Source of the DNA: Pseudomonadota bacterium | Lineage (GTDB): Bacteria > Pseudomonadota > Gammaproteobacteria > Steroidobacterales > Steroidobacteraceae | Direction: 5' to 3' | Length of the DNA stretch: 60,660 bases | Assembly: GCA_025360865.1 (NCBI GenBank) | Contig: JANYBG010000185.1 | Coordinates: forward strand, 1 to 60,660 | Part shown: piece by piece, positions 46,785 to 55,834 of the stretch | Position numbering within the stretch: position 1 is the first letter of the stretch | How the letters are laid out: every line of letters begins with the position of its first letter | Translations under genes and position numbers: made by a program | Notes under the pieces: model-generated | Database searches by the model: none | Seen by the model: only the letters and a program-made list of their open reading frames with translations | Told to the model about the DNA's origin: nothing

Positions 46785-47213
46785 TCAGGTCGCGAACAGC
46801 TGGCCGAAGTCCGCGAACGCCTTGAACTCCAGGGCGTTACCGGACGGGTCGAGGATAAAGAGCGTTGACTGTTCACCCGGCAGGCCCCTGAAGCGGGTGT
46901 AAGGCTCGATGACCCACTCGAGCTGATGCGCGCGCAACTTCGCCGCCAGTTCGTCCCACTGGGGCGGAGCGAGGATCACTCCGCAGTGAGGCACCGGCAC
47001 GCCGTGGCCATCCACCGGATTAGAGCGCGAGCCGATGCGACCGGCAGGTCCCAGCGTCGGGTTCAAGTGGCAAACGAGCTGGTGGCCGAAGAGGTTGAAA
47101 TCAACCCAATCGATGGAACTGCGCCCCTCAGGGCAGCCCAGCACGCCCCCATAGAAATCGCGCGCCTCGGCGAGGTCGCGAACCTGGAGGGCCACATGGA
47201 ATGGAGTCAGCAC
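46785..47213 (-). CDS. VOC (glyoxalase/dioxygenase fold) family protein
   Basis: 142 aa from GTG 47213 (VLTPFHVALQVRDLAEARDFYG); there is no ATG in frame. His in FHVALQV, His of GHQLVCHL, and the Glu in SGNALEFKAF are the metal ligands expected for the VOC fold, and STLFILDPSGNALEFK is the typical end. Probably a dioxygenase- or glyoxalase-like enzyme on a small molecule. Convergent with the M28 gene. Confidence 0.85.
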   Translation of the reverse strand: MLTPFHVALQVRDLAEARDFYGGVLGCPEGRSSIDWVDFNLFGHQLVCHLNPTLGPAGRIGSRSNPVDGHGVPVPHCGVILAPPQWDELAAKLRAHQLEWVIEPYTRFRGLPGEQSTLFILDPSGNALEFKAFADFGQLFAT

Positions 47214-47714
47214 GTGCGAAGGACCGTCATCTGGGGGGCGGGGCTGCCATATCCAGCATAGCAGCGTTGCCGCGACGCCCGGCAGCGCCGGGTCCGCGCG
47301 CGCGTGCCGGCGCTGCTCATGCCGCGCACTCGCCGAAGCCGCGGATCCCGAGGTACCCGATCCGCCGCCGAAATCGCTGTCCGTGCGACCCGCGACGCGG
47401 CTGACCCGGCCGATCCTGGCGGCGAGAACTCGCGCACCTTCCCGCGCGCTTGCCCGCGCCCGACCCCTTGCCCGCGGGCGAGCATCGGCGCGCTGGCGTG
47501 TCTTGCCCCGCGCCCCACTCGACCTGCGACTGCGTGGCGGTTGCCCGGGGCGAATCTCCGCCTCATCCATACGGGGGAGCTCGGGATTTTGCCGGACGGG
47601 GCCGCGGGTGGGTTGCGGTATATTCGCGCCTGAGTGCCGCCGCTGGGATGCGGCCCAAAGGAGCCCACCCGTCGACGCACCCGCACCCGGCGCCACCGCG
47701 CGGCCCGGATCACC
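47214..47714. other. intergenic region upstream of the alcohol dehydrogenase operon
   Basis: 501 very GC-rich bases between divergent genes. The only AT-rich patch is GGTATATTCG at about 47617-47626, a possible -10 region for the operon at 47715. Open frames here are Arg/Pro-rich and lack starts with ribosome sites; I support none. Confidence 0.45.
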
Positions 47715-48824
47715 GTGAGCTTAAAGGCCAAGGCCGTGGTTGCCCGTACCCTCGGCGCGCCTGCGGCCGTCGAGGAGATCGTGGTCGAGCCGCCGCGTCA
47801 CGGGGAACTCACCATCCGCATGTCCGCGTGCGGGGTGTGCCACAGTGACCTCTCGGCCACGAACGGCACGATCGGCTGTCCGCTGCCGCTGGTACTCGGC
47901 CACGAGGGGGCGGGCGTGGTCTCGCAGGTGGGCGCGGGGGTCACCGAGTTCCGGGCCGGCGACAAGGTGATCACCTCGTTTGTCAGCATGTGCGGGCACT
48001 GCGGCTACTGCCAGAGCGGCCGACCGCAGCTGTGCGTGCAGTCGCTGCAGGCCCTCTACACGCTGCCCGACGGCACGGTGCGCACCCACGACGCGAGCGT
48101 CGCGGCGCTGAATGTCTTCTGCGGCTGCGGCGTCATGGCCGAGTACGCGACTCTGCACGCCGACAGCGTCATCAAGATCAACGCGGAGATCCCGCTCGAC
48201 CGCGCCGCATTGCTCGCCTGCGGCGTCATGACCGGGATCGGCGCCGTCACGAACACGGCGCGCGTCACGCCCGGCTCGGTCGCGGTCGTGTTCGGCTGTG
48301 GGGGCGTGGGCCTGAACGCGATCCAGGGCTGCGCGCTGGCCGGCGCCCGCATGATCGTCGCTGTGGACCTGAGTGCCGAGAACCTCGCCCTGGCTTTGAG
48401 GTTAGGCGCCACGCACACCTTCAGTGCCCGCCAGGAGAACCTACCCAAGGCGCTGTTCAAGCTCACTGGCGGGGCGGACTTCGCCTTCGACTGCGTCGGG
48501 GTGGGCAAGGTCGCGGAACAGGCGTGGAACGTCCTGCGCCGCGGAGGCATGGCCGTCATCGTGGGCATCGCCGCTCCCCAGGAGACGATCACGCTGAGCG
48601 CGCAGAAGGTGGCCATCAGCGAGAAGGTCCTCGCCGGCAGTTACTTCGGTTCCGCGCGCCCGCAGCACGACGTGCCCAGGCTGATCGGCCTGTATCGTGC
48701 GGGCAAGCTCAGGCTCGATGAGCTGATCACGCGCCGCTACCCGATCGATGAGGCACCCCAGGCGCTGGCCGACCTCGGGCGCGGCGGTCCGGGGCGAGGC
48801 GTCATCATGTTCGACGCGGCCTGA
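47715..48824 (+). CDS. zinc-dependent alcohol dehydrogenase (class III-like MDR)
   Basis: 369 aa from GTG 47715. Catalytic zinc ligands Cys42 (CGVCHSD) and His in GHEGAG; structural zinc site CGHCGYCQSGRPQLC with four Cys; Rossmann loop VFGCGGVGLNAIQG. The NVFCGCGVMAEYATLHAD segment resembles the glutathione-dependent/NDMA-dependent alcohol dehydrogenase group. First gene of a tight operon with a SnoaL-like protein, an F420-dependent dehydrogenase and an MFS exporter (gaps of 18-26 bases). Alcohol substrate unknown. Confidence 0.88.
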   Translation: MSLKAKAVVARTLGAPAAVEEIVVEPPRHGELTIRMSACGVCHSDLSATNGTIGCPLPLVLGHEGAGVVSQVGAGVTEFRAGDKVITSFVSMCGHCGYCQSGRPQLCVQSLQALYTLPDGTVRTHDASVAALNVFCGCGVMAEYATLHADSVIKINAEIPLDRAALLACGVMTGIGAVTNTARVTPGSVAVVFGCGGVGLNAIQGCALAGARMIVAVDLSAENLALALRLGATHTFSARQENLPKALFKLTGGADFAFDCVGVGKVAEQAWNVLRRGGMAVIVGIAAPQETITLSAQKVAISEKVLAGSYFGSARPQHDVPRLIGLYRAGKLRLDELITRRYPIDEAPQALADLGRGGPGRGVIMFDAA

Positions 48825-48842
48825 ATTGAAGGAGTGACAGGT

Positions 48843-49271
48843 ATGAAGGCGGACGAGTCGCGGCAGTTCGTGCTGGAGTTCTTCGCGGAACTCTCCACCG
48901 GGAATCCCAAGTGCTGGGATCGCGTGGCCGAGGATGCGACCTGGCGGCTCATGGCGCGCGGGAAGGACTATCCCTACCCGTCCGACTACACCAAGTCGAG
49001 CTACCGTGCCTTGTGCGAGGGCTCCGGCGGAATGTTCCCCAAGGGGCTGCGCTTCACGATCCTGGGCACAACCGCGGAGGAGGATCGCGTCGCGGTGGAA
49101 GCTGAATCCTACGGCTACACGCGCCAGGGCAAGCTCTACAACAACGTCTATCACCTGCTGGTCCTGCTTAAGGACGGGAAGATCCGGACCGCGCGCGAGT
49201 ACCTGGACTCAGGGCACGCGACCGAGGTGCTGGAGCGGCCGGACGCAGGCGGCCGACGCGCTCCTGGGTGA
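48843..49271 (+). CDS. NTF2/SnoaL-like protein
   Basis: 142 aa, start ATG 48843 chosen over GTG 48834 because GGAG at 48831 then lies eight bases away. Cone-shaped NTF2-like pattern: helix ESRQFVLEFFAELSTG, WDRVAEDATWRLM, and C-terminal strands YNNVYHLLVLLKDGKI, typical of SnoaL/limonene-epoxide-hydrolase-like proteins. Could be a small hydrolase, isomerase or binding protein serving the same pathway as its neighbours. Confidence 0.82.
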   Translation: MKADESRQFVLEFFAELSTGNPKCWDRVAEDATWRLMARGKDYPYPSDYTKSSYRALCEGSGGMFPKGLRFTILGTTAEEDRVAVEAESYGYTRQGKLYNNVYHLLVLLKDGKIRTAREYLDSGHATEVLERPDAGGRRAPG

Positions 49272-49297
49272 GGGCCCCATTCGAAGGATCGACGCAG

Positions 49298-50305
49298 ATG
49301 CTCAAGTTCGGCTACAAGGCTTCCTCGGAACAGTTCGGGCCCACAGAGCTGCTCGGCTACGCGCGCCTCGCGGAGGAGTGCGGTTTCCACTCGGTGTGGA
49401 TCAGCGACCACTTCCAGCCCTGGCGCCACACCCACGGCCATGCGCCATTCTCGCTGGCCTGGCTCGGTGCGGTCGGCGCGCACACCAGCCGCATCGTCAT
49501 GGGGACGAGCGTGCTCACCCCGACGTTTCGCTACCAGCCGGCGATCGTCGCCCAGGCGTTCGCGACCCTGGGAATGCTGTTCCCGGGCCGCATTGTCCTG
49601 GGGCTCGGGACGGGTGAGTCGCTGAACGAGGTGCCGGCCTCGGGGATCGAGTGGCCGGAACAGAAAGAGCGCACCGCGCGGTTCCGCGAGGCGATCAGGC
49701 TCATCCGCGAACTGTGGACGAAAGACCGCGTGAGCTTCGAGGGGCAGTTCTACAAGACCCGCCTCGCCACGGTCTACGATCGCCCGGAAATACCCGTGCC
49801 GCTGTACATCGCCGGCGCCGGGCCCTTCATGGCCAAACTCGCGGGCCTGGAGGCTGAGGGCTTCATCTGCACCTCCGGCAAGAAGTGGGAGCTCTACACC
49901 CAGACGCTGCTGCCTAATCTCGCCCAGGGCCTGGAAGCTTCCGGCCGCGCGCACTCGGGCACCTACGAAAAGCTCATCGAGATGAAGGTGTCCTTCGACA
50001 CAGATGGGGCGCGGGCACTGGCCGACACCAAGTTCTGGGGCGCGCTCGCGCTCACGCCGCAGGAGAAGACCGACGTCGAGGACCCGATCCAGATGGAACG
50101 CCTCGCCGATGCGCTGCCGGTGGAACGCACCGCCTCGCGCTGGATCGTGACGACCGATCCCGCGGAGATGGCGGAGAAGGTCGGCAGGTACGTTGACCTC
50201 GGCTTCAACCATCTCGTGTTCCACGCCCCGGGCCCCGACCAGCCGCGCTTCATGCGCCTGTTCAGCGAACGGGTGCTGCCGTTGTTGCGCAAGCGCTTCG
50301 GTTGA
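49298..50305 (+). CDS. F420-dependent glucose-6-phosphate dehydrogenase-like LLM oxidoreductase
   Basis: 335 aa from ATG 49298 (GAAGGA upstream). Strikingly like mycobacterial Fgd1: GYKASSEQF, SDHFQPWRHTHGHAPFSL, TSVLTPTFRYQPA, LGTGESLNEV and the end NHLVFHAPGPDQPRF. Residues matching Fgd1 His40, Trp44 and Glu109 are present (His38, Trp42 here), as are Lys in TSGKKWELYT, Lys in PQEKTDV and Arg in ASRWIV, matching the phosphate-binding Lys198, Lys259 and Arg283. It should bind F420 and a phosphorylated sugar. Unusual in a Gram-negative; no F420 biosynthesis gene is in view. Confidence 0.85.
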   Translation: MLKFGYKASSEQFGPTELLGYARLAEECGFHSVWISDHFQPWRHTHGHAPFSLAWLGAVGAHTSRIVMGTSVLTPTFRYQPAIVAQAFATLGMLFPGRIVLGLGTGESLNEVPASGIEWPEQKERTARFREAIRLIRELWTKDRVSFEGQFYKTRLATVYDRPEIPVPLYIAGAGPFMAKLAGLEAEGFICTSGKKWELYTQTLLPNLAQGLEASGRAHSGTYEKLIEMKVSFDTDGARALADTKFWGALALTPQEKTDVEDPIQMERLADALPVERTASRWIVTTDPAEMAEKVGRYVDLGFNHLVFHAPGPDQPRFMRLFSERVLPLLRKRFG

Positions 50306-50324
50306 GCGGAGCGAGACACGCAGC

Positions 50325-51899
50325 ATGAGCACCCTGGCCGCCGAGGACAGCGGCAGCATCCACGGGGAGGCCGGCCACAGGGGCATGATCACCATCTCGG
50401 TGATGCTCGCGACCATCATCCAGGCGATCGACGGCACCATCGCCAACGTGGCGCTGCCGCACATGCAGGGGAGCCTCTCCGCCTCGCTCGACCAGATCAC
50501 CTGGGTGTTGACCTCCTATATCGTCGCCGCCGGCATCGCCACCCCGCTCGCCGGCTGGCTGACCGACCGGTTCGGCCTCAAGCAGGTGCTGCTCTTCTCA
50601 ATCGCCGGCTTCACGATCGCCTCGGTACTGTGCGGCATCTCCGAGTCGCTCACCCAGATCGTGATAGCGCGCCTGCTGCAGGGGTTCTTTGGCGCGGCTC
50701 TGGTGCCGCTTTCGCAGGCGGTGATGCTCGATATCTACCCCCCCGGGAAGCATGGCTCGGCGATGGCGATGTGGGGCGTCGGCGTCATGATCGGGCCGAT
50801 CATGGGCCCAGCGCTGGGCGGCTACCTCACCGAGAACTTCGACTGGCGCTGGGTGTTCTTCATCAACGTGCCGATCGGCGCGTTCGCTTTTTACGGCATC
50901 GGCCGCTACATCCGGGCGCACCCCGGGGCGCGGCGCGTGGTCTTCGACGTGTTCGGCTTCACCACGCTTGCGATAGCCATCGCCACGCTGCAGCTGTTCC
51001 TCGACCGCGGCGAGCAGAACGACTGGTTCTCCTCCGGCGAGACCTGGCTCGAGGGCGCGGCGTTCCTCATCAGCTTCAGCTACTTCCTGCTGCACACGCG
51101 CCTGAGCCCCGCGGGCAAGTCCTTCTTCGACCGGCGCCTGCTCCACAACCCGAACTACGTGTCCGGGATCATCATGATCTTCATCATCGGCATGGTGTTG
51201 TTCGCGACCCGCGCGCTGCTGGCCACCATGCTGCAGAACCTGTTCGGCTATCCGGCGAGTCTTGCGGGCCTGGTGATGGCCCCGAGCGGCATCGGCACGA
51301 TGATCGCGATGCTCATCGTCGGCAGGCTCACCGGCAGGGTGGATATCCGCATCCTGCTGACCGTCGGCTTCGCAATCACCGCGGTCTCCTGCTACCAGAT
51401 GATCCACTACGACCTAACCATGACGCCCAGCTCGGTCGTCTGGCCCGGTCTGCTACAGGGCTTCGGGCTCGGGATTGTCTTCGTGCCGCTGACGGCCGCG
51501 AGCTTCGCGACACTGTCACCGGAACTGCGCGCTGACGGGACAGCCATCTTCAGCCTCATGCGCAATCTCGGCAGCGCCATCGGCATAGCCGCCACTCAGG
51601 CGATCCTGGTGCGCAACACGCAGATCGTCCATGCGGGCCTGGTGGAGAACATGAGCCGGGCGAACGGCAGCCTGTTCTCAAGCCCGCTGGGGTCGACACT
51701 CGGGCTGCAGAACCTCGCCGGGGTCGCCGCCCTCAACGAGGAGGTGACGCGACAGTCGGCGATGATCGCCTACCTGGACGACTTCCGGCTGCTGTTCGTG
51801 CTTACGCTCATGGTCATCCCGGCGCTGATGCTGCTGCGACCCGCGAAGAAGACGCAAACGCTGCCGGCGGCCGAAGCGGAAGCCATCGCGCTCGAATAG
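50325..51899 (+). CDS. DHA2 family MFS drug/metabolite exporter (EmrB/QacA-like)
   Basis: 524 aa, 14 TM helices. Motif A GWLTDRFGLKQVLL and the antiporter motif C region GVMIGPIMGPALGGYL with WRWVFFINVPIG are the DHA2 hallmarks. Start ATG 50325, 20 bases after the Fgd-like gene; the frame is open upstream. Without a membrane-fusion partner gene (EmrA) in the operon, it may act alone at the inner membrane. Probably exports a product or toxin linked to the operon. Confidence 0.9.
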   Translation: MSTLAAEDSGSIHGEAGHRGMITISVMLATIIQAIDGTIANVALPHMQGSLSASLDQITWVLTSYIVAAGIATPLAGWLTDRFGLKQVLLFSIAGFTIASVLCGISESLTQIVIARLLQGFFGAALVPLSQAVMLDIYPPGKHGSAMAMWGVGVMIGPIMGPALGGYLTENFDWRWVFFINVPIGAFAFYGIGRYIRAHPGARRVVFDVFGFTTLAIAIATLQLFLDRGEQNDWFSSGETWLEGAAFLISFSYFLLHTRLSPAGKSFFDRRLLHNPNYVSGIIMIFIIGMVLFATRALLATMLQNLFGYPASLAGLVMAPSGIGTMIAMLIVGRLTGRVDIRILLTVGFAITAVSCYQMIHYDLTMTPSSVVWPGLLQGFGLGIVFVPLTAASFATLSPELRADGTAIFSLMRNLGSAIGIAATQAILVRNTQIVHAGLVENMSRANGSLFSSPLGSTLGLQNLAGVAALNEEVTRQSAMIAYLDDFRLLFVLTLMVIPALMLLRPAKKTQTLPAAEAEAIALE

Positions 51900-52104
51900 G
51901 GGGCCAGGGCCCCGGCAAGCTCCGCGGCGCGCGCGGCGGCCCCGGCGAGGCGCCTTGACCGGGTTTGTGAGGCGGGCCGCCGTGAATATCTGTTTGGCGG
52001 CTGGCCGCGGCGAACGAGTCCTACAGCGCTATTTAAGCGCGAGCTTGCCACTTCGGGCCCGCGATCCGCGTAGGTCATGGGATGGAGGCGCGGGATTTTT
52101 CCGC

Positions 52105-53385
52105 TCAGGCGTCCATGGCCTTTGGGATCAGGTGTCCGGCGCGCGGCAGCAGCAGTTTCAGCAACGGCCCCGTCATGATCGTCGTCACGATCGCCATGAT
52201 GACCAGGATCGTGAAAACCTTCGGCGGGATGAATCCCAGGTCCAGCCCGATATTGAGCACGATCAGTTCCATGAGGGCGCGCGTGTTCATGAGACTTCCC
52301 AGGATCCAGCTGTGGGGCCCGTCAAACCCGCAGCTGCGCGCGGCCCCGTAGACCGGGATGACCTTCCCGAGGATGGCCGCGGCCAGAACGATCGCCAGCC
52401 ACTGCGCGTCCACGGCGGAGTCAAGGCCCAGGATGTTGGTCCTCAGCCCGGTGAAGGTGAAGAACACCGGCAGGAAGAACACCAGCACGAACTGGCCGAC
52501 CTGGCGATTCCAGGCGCTCACGAACCCCCGATGCCGATGGAAGAGGAGGCCGGTGGCGAAGCCGCCGAAGATGGCGAAGATTCCCAGGCGGTAGGTGCAG
52601 AGGCTGGCGGCCAACATGAGGCAGATCACCCCCGCCATCAGGTTCGGCGGGACATCCCCGCCGGCCGGCAGGCTTCTGGGAATGAGGCGGTCGACGAGTG
52701 GCCGGCAAACGAACCACAGAATCAGCACAAAGACGGCGAGCCCTCCCAACTGGAACACGACGTGCGCGCCGGAGAATCGGGCGACCGCGTAAGCGGAGAC
52801 GCCGGCCAGCAGGATCCAGCCCGCCACATCGTTGAGCGCGGCCGCGGAGATCGCGACCACCCCGACTTCGGTGCGCGTGAGCCCGTACTCGCGCAGGATC
52901 CTTCCCAGCACCGGGACCGCGGTGATGGACATTCCCACGCTGCAGAAGAGGCTATAGAGGGTCGGATCGATACCAGCCGCCAGGACGTCGTGGGAAAGCC
53001 GCCCGATGAGGAACCCGAGCAGCAGCGGCACGCTCATCGAGGCGAGCGTCACGGCCAGCACCGCACGCAGGTTTCGCCGGGACCTGAGGTGGGTGAACTC
53101 GAAGTCCATCCCGATCTGGAACATGAGCAGGATCAGGCCGATCTGGCTGATAATGGTGAGGGGCGCGGAGGCGTGTTCGCCGAAGAGCGCGTGCGCGGCG
53201 ACAGGGAAGAAGTGCCCGAAGAGCGAAGGTCCGAGCAACAGTCCGGCGAGGATCTCCCCGACCACCCCGGGCTGGCCCAGCCTCCTTAGTAAGGTGTTGC
53301 CGATGCGTGCCGCGGCGATCATCACCGTGATCTGCAGAAGAATCAGGAACAGCAATTCCTCAGTCTCGTGGACGGAGGTGCTCAC
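52105..53385 (-). CDS. CPA2 family cation:proton antiporter
   Basis: 426 aa. Start at GTG 53385 because GAGG lies six bases upstream; the frame is open to 53472. About 12 TM helices, GQPGVVGEILAGLLLGPSLFG at the first re-entrant region and SAAALNDVAGWILL carrying the ion-binding Asp, as in KefB/NhaS/Na+/H+ exchangers of the CPA2 group. No RCK/TrkA-N domain. Exchanges Na+ or K+ for protons. Monocistronic. Confidence 0.88.
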   Translation of the reverse strand: MSTSVHETEELLFLILLQITVMIAAARIGNTLLRRLGQPGVVGEILAGLLLGPSLFGHFFPVAAHALFGEHASAPLTIISQIGLILLMFQIGMDFEFTHLRSRRNLRAVLAVTLASMSVPLLLGFLIGRLSHDVLAAGIDPTLYSLFCSVGMSITAVPVLGRILREYGLTRTEVGVVAISAAALNDVAGWILLAGVSAYAVARFSGAHVVFQLGGLAVFVLILWFVCRPLVDRLIPRSLPAGGDVPPNLMAGVICLMLAASLCTYRLGIFAIFGGFATGLLFHRHRGFVSAWNRQVGQFVLVFFLPVFFTFTGLRTNILGLDSAVDAQWLAIVLAAAILGKVIPVYGAARSCGFDGPHSWILGSLMNTRALMELIVLNIGLDLGFIPPKVFTILVIMAIVTTIMTGPLLKLLLPRAGHLIPKAMDA

Positions 53386-53557
53386 CGGTGTCCTCGAGCG
53401 GACCGACCGCGGAGCCGCTGGAAAGTGCTCGTCTGCGCCAAGGGGGAGCGATTGGGAATAAAATGGGCTCACAGCTTAGCACCGACGGCGAACGTGGGAA
53501 GGCAACGGGTCAAGGCATGTTGAGCAGCGCGGCGACTGCTGATTTGGGGGGCCCCCG

Positions 53558-55609
53558 ATGACTGCCCCGGGCCCGGCCCCCACGGACCCACCGGCCGAAT
53601 ACAGCATCGGCGTCGATACCGGGGGCACCTTCACCGATGCGGTCGCCCTCGATGGGCAGCGCCGCGTGGTCGCGAGCGCGAAATCCCTTACCACTCCCTG
53701 GGACCTGTCAATCGGCCTCGACGGGGCGATCCGGGCGGTGCTGGCGAAGCTGCCGCCGAGCGTGCGTCGCGAGCACATCAGTCTGGTATCCGTTTCGACC
53801 ACGCTTGCCACCAACGCCGTGGTCGAGAACCGCTTCAGCTCGATCTGCACCATCCTCATCGGCTTCGACGAGGCCATGGTGGAGCGCTCGAACCTCCGGC
53901 GCGGGGGAGGGGGCGTCGTGGTGCGCGTGGCTGGCGGCCACGAAGGCACCGGGGAGGAGCACGCGCCACTGGACGAGGCGGCGATCGATGCGGCGGTGCG
54001 CGAACACGGACCACGGGTCGAGGCGTTCGCGGTGGCTTCGATGTTCTCGGTACGCAATCCCGCGCACGAGCGGCGGGCCCGCGAGCGCATCCGGGCGATC
54101 TTCCGGAAGCCTGTCACCTGTAGCTACGAGCTGAGCTCCCAGCTGGACGCGCCCAAGCGCGCGCTCACCGCGGCGCTCAACGCGCGGCTGACGCCGCAGA
54201 TCGCGCACCTGCTGGAGGCGCTGCGCCGCGTGCTCGAACGTGAGTCCATCGCCGCCCCCGTGATGATCGTCAAGGGCGACGGCACGCTGATGCGCGCCGA
54301 GGTGGCCCTCGAGTACCCGGTGGAAACCGTGCTCTCCGGGCCCGCGGCGAGCGTGGTAGGAGCGGGGTTTCTGCAGGGCCTGCAGGATTTCCTGGTCGCG
54401 GACATGGGTGGCACGACAACCGACGTGGCGATCGTTCTGGACGGACGTCCCGTCGTGCGCGCGGAGGGCGCGGTCATCGGCGGCTGGCGCACCATGATCG
54501 AGGCGATCGATGTGCATACCTGCGGCCTGGGTGGCGACAGCGAGGTACTGTTCGATCGCGAGCGGCGCCTGTCGGTGGGGCCGCGCAAGACCATGCCCTT
54601 GAGCCTGCTGGCAACGCAGTTCCCGGAGGTGCTCGCGGAACTGACGCTACTCGCGGCCGAGGAGCATCCGTCGCCGCACGCCGCGCAGTTCGCGTTCCGC
54701 AACCCGGGGCGTGATCCTGGTGCGACGCTTGACCGGGTCGAACGCCGTATTTGGGAATCGCTGGAGCCGGTGCCGCGTCGGTTCTCACTGGTGGCGCGCA
54801 CCGGCCCCGCGGCTGAGGCGCTGCGTCGCCTGGTCGACCGGGGGCTCGCCACGATCGCCGGATTCACCCCGAGCGATGCCATGCATGTGCTGGGGCGGCA
54901 GGAGGGCTGGAACCAGCAGGCCGCGCGCCTGGGGGCGGCCATCCTCGCCACCGAGGAACGCAACGCGAATGCGCGCCGCGACAAGGACACGCCGGAGCAG
55001 ATCTGCGCGCGCACCTACGAGTTCGTGCTGCGCAAAGCGGGGCGCCTGGTCCTTGAGTGCGCGCTCGCGCAGGATCCGGGCATCGAATCCAACAATGGCC
55101 GCTGGGGTCCACTCGGGGCGCTGCTGGATCAGACGGTCGCGGGCCACAAATTCTCGAATGTCGTCGACGCGCGCTTATGCCTGGCGAGGCCGCTCGTCGC
55201 CATCGGTGCCCCGGCCGGCGCGTATTTTCCGGAGATCGCGCGCCGCCTCGGCGCAAGGCTGTTCGTGCCCGAGCACGCGGCCGTCTGCAACGCGGTTGGC
55301 GCGGTCGCGGGAGTCGTGTCCGAGGTGTGTGACGTGCTGGTCAACCAGCCGACGTTCAAGGTGTTCCGCGTGCACGACCCGGCGGGCCTTCGCGACTATT
55401 CGGACTCGCACGAAGCCATCGAGCACGCCAAGCGGGTCTCGCGTGAGCTTGCGCTCGCCGCCGCGCGTCGCGCGGGAGCCTCGGACCCGCACGTGGAAAC
55501 ACAGGTCATGGAGCGTCGCGCACTGGCCGGCTCGGACGCGGATTACCTGGCGGAAGCCACGGTGCGCTCGCGCGCAACCGGGCGCCCCGCCACGGGAGTG
55601 CACGCGTAA
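53558..55609 (+). CDS. hydantoinase/oxoprolinase family protein (HyuA-type), no partner gene
   Basis: 683 aa. N-terminal ASKHA ATPase start YSIGVDTGGTFTDAVAL, second phosphate loop VADMGGTTTDVAIVLDG and LSGPAASVVGAG; C-terminal hydantoinase A domain. These enzymes use ATP to open lactams or hydantoins, or carboxylate ketones, normally with a HyuB subunit. No HyuB gene follows: 225 non-coding bases and a gene on the other strand come next. It may work alone, with a partner elsewhere, or have another activity. Confidence 0.88.
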   Translation: MTAPGPAPTDPPAEYSIGVDTGGTFTDAVALDGQRRVVASAKSLTTPWDLSIGLDGAIRAVLAKLPPSVRREHISLVSVSTTLATNAVVENRFSSICTILIGFDEAMVERSNLRRGGGGVVVRVAGGHEGTGEEHAPLDEAAIDAAVREHGPRVEAFAVASMFSVRNPAHERRARERIRAIFRKPVTCSYELSSQLDAPKRALTAALNARLTPQIAHLLEALRRVLERESIAAPVMIVKGDGTLMRAEVALEYPVETVLSGPAASVVGAGFLQGLQDFLVADMGGTTTDVAIVLDGRPVVRAEGAVIGGWRTMIEAIDVHTCGLGGDSEVLFDRERRLSVGPRKTMPLSLLATQFPEVLAELTLLAAEEHPSPHAAQFAFRNPGRDPGATLDRVERRIWESLEPVPRRFSLVARTGPAAEALRRLVDRGLATIAGFTPSDAMHVLGRQEGWNQQAARLGAAILATEERNANARRDKDTPEQICARTYEFVLRKAGRLVLECALAQDPGIESNNGRWGPLGALLDQTVAGHKFSNVVDARLCLARPLVAIGAPAGAYFPEIARRLGARLFVPEHAAVCNAVGAVAGVVSEVCDVLVNQPTFKVFRVHDPAGLRDYSDSHEAIEHAKRVSRELALAAARRAGASDPHVETQVMERRALAGSDADYLAEATVRSRATGRPATGVHA

Positions 55610-55834
55610 CGCGATCCTCGCTGTGAAGTACGCCGCTGCGCGTGACTGGCACGGTGCGCTCGCTTGGGTGTGGGGTCTCCCGCGGGGGGTGGCGCGAAGC
55701 GAACGTTCCCGCCTGACCTCTGCCCGGAAGAGGTCGATCCGCTGACGACTCAGCCCCGGATGCCAGCGCTGGCCGTCTCACATACTCGGGAAGCGTGAGG
55801 GGGCTGCCGACGGTGCCCGCGCCGAGCGCCGCGC

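Noticed and set aside
47304-47633. 109-residue frame before the alcohol dehydrogenase
   Set aside because: Arg/Pro-rich translation of very GC-rich spacer in several frames at once, with no start signal.
49298-50305. Suspected loss of a phosphate-binding Lys in the Fgd-like protein (MEK to MER)
   Set aside because: Counting from the Fgd1 C-terminus puts Lys259 at the preceding EQK, which is conserved here as QEK; the MER site is not a ligand.
51955-53289. 444-residue open frame opposite the cation antiporter
   Set aside because: Highly charged low-complexity translation without a ribosome site; antiporter motifs are on the minus strand.
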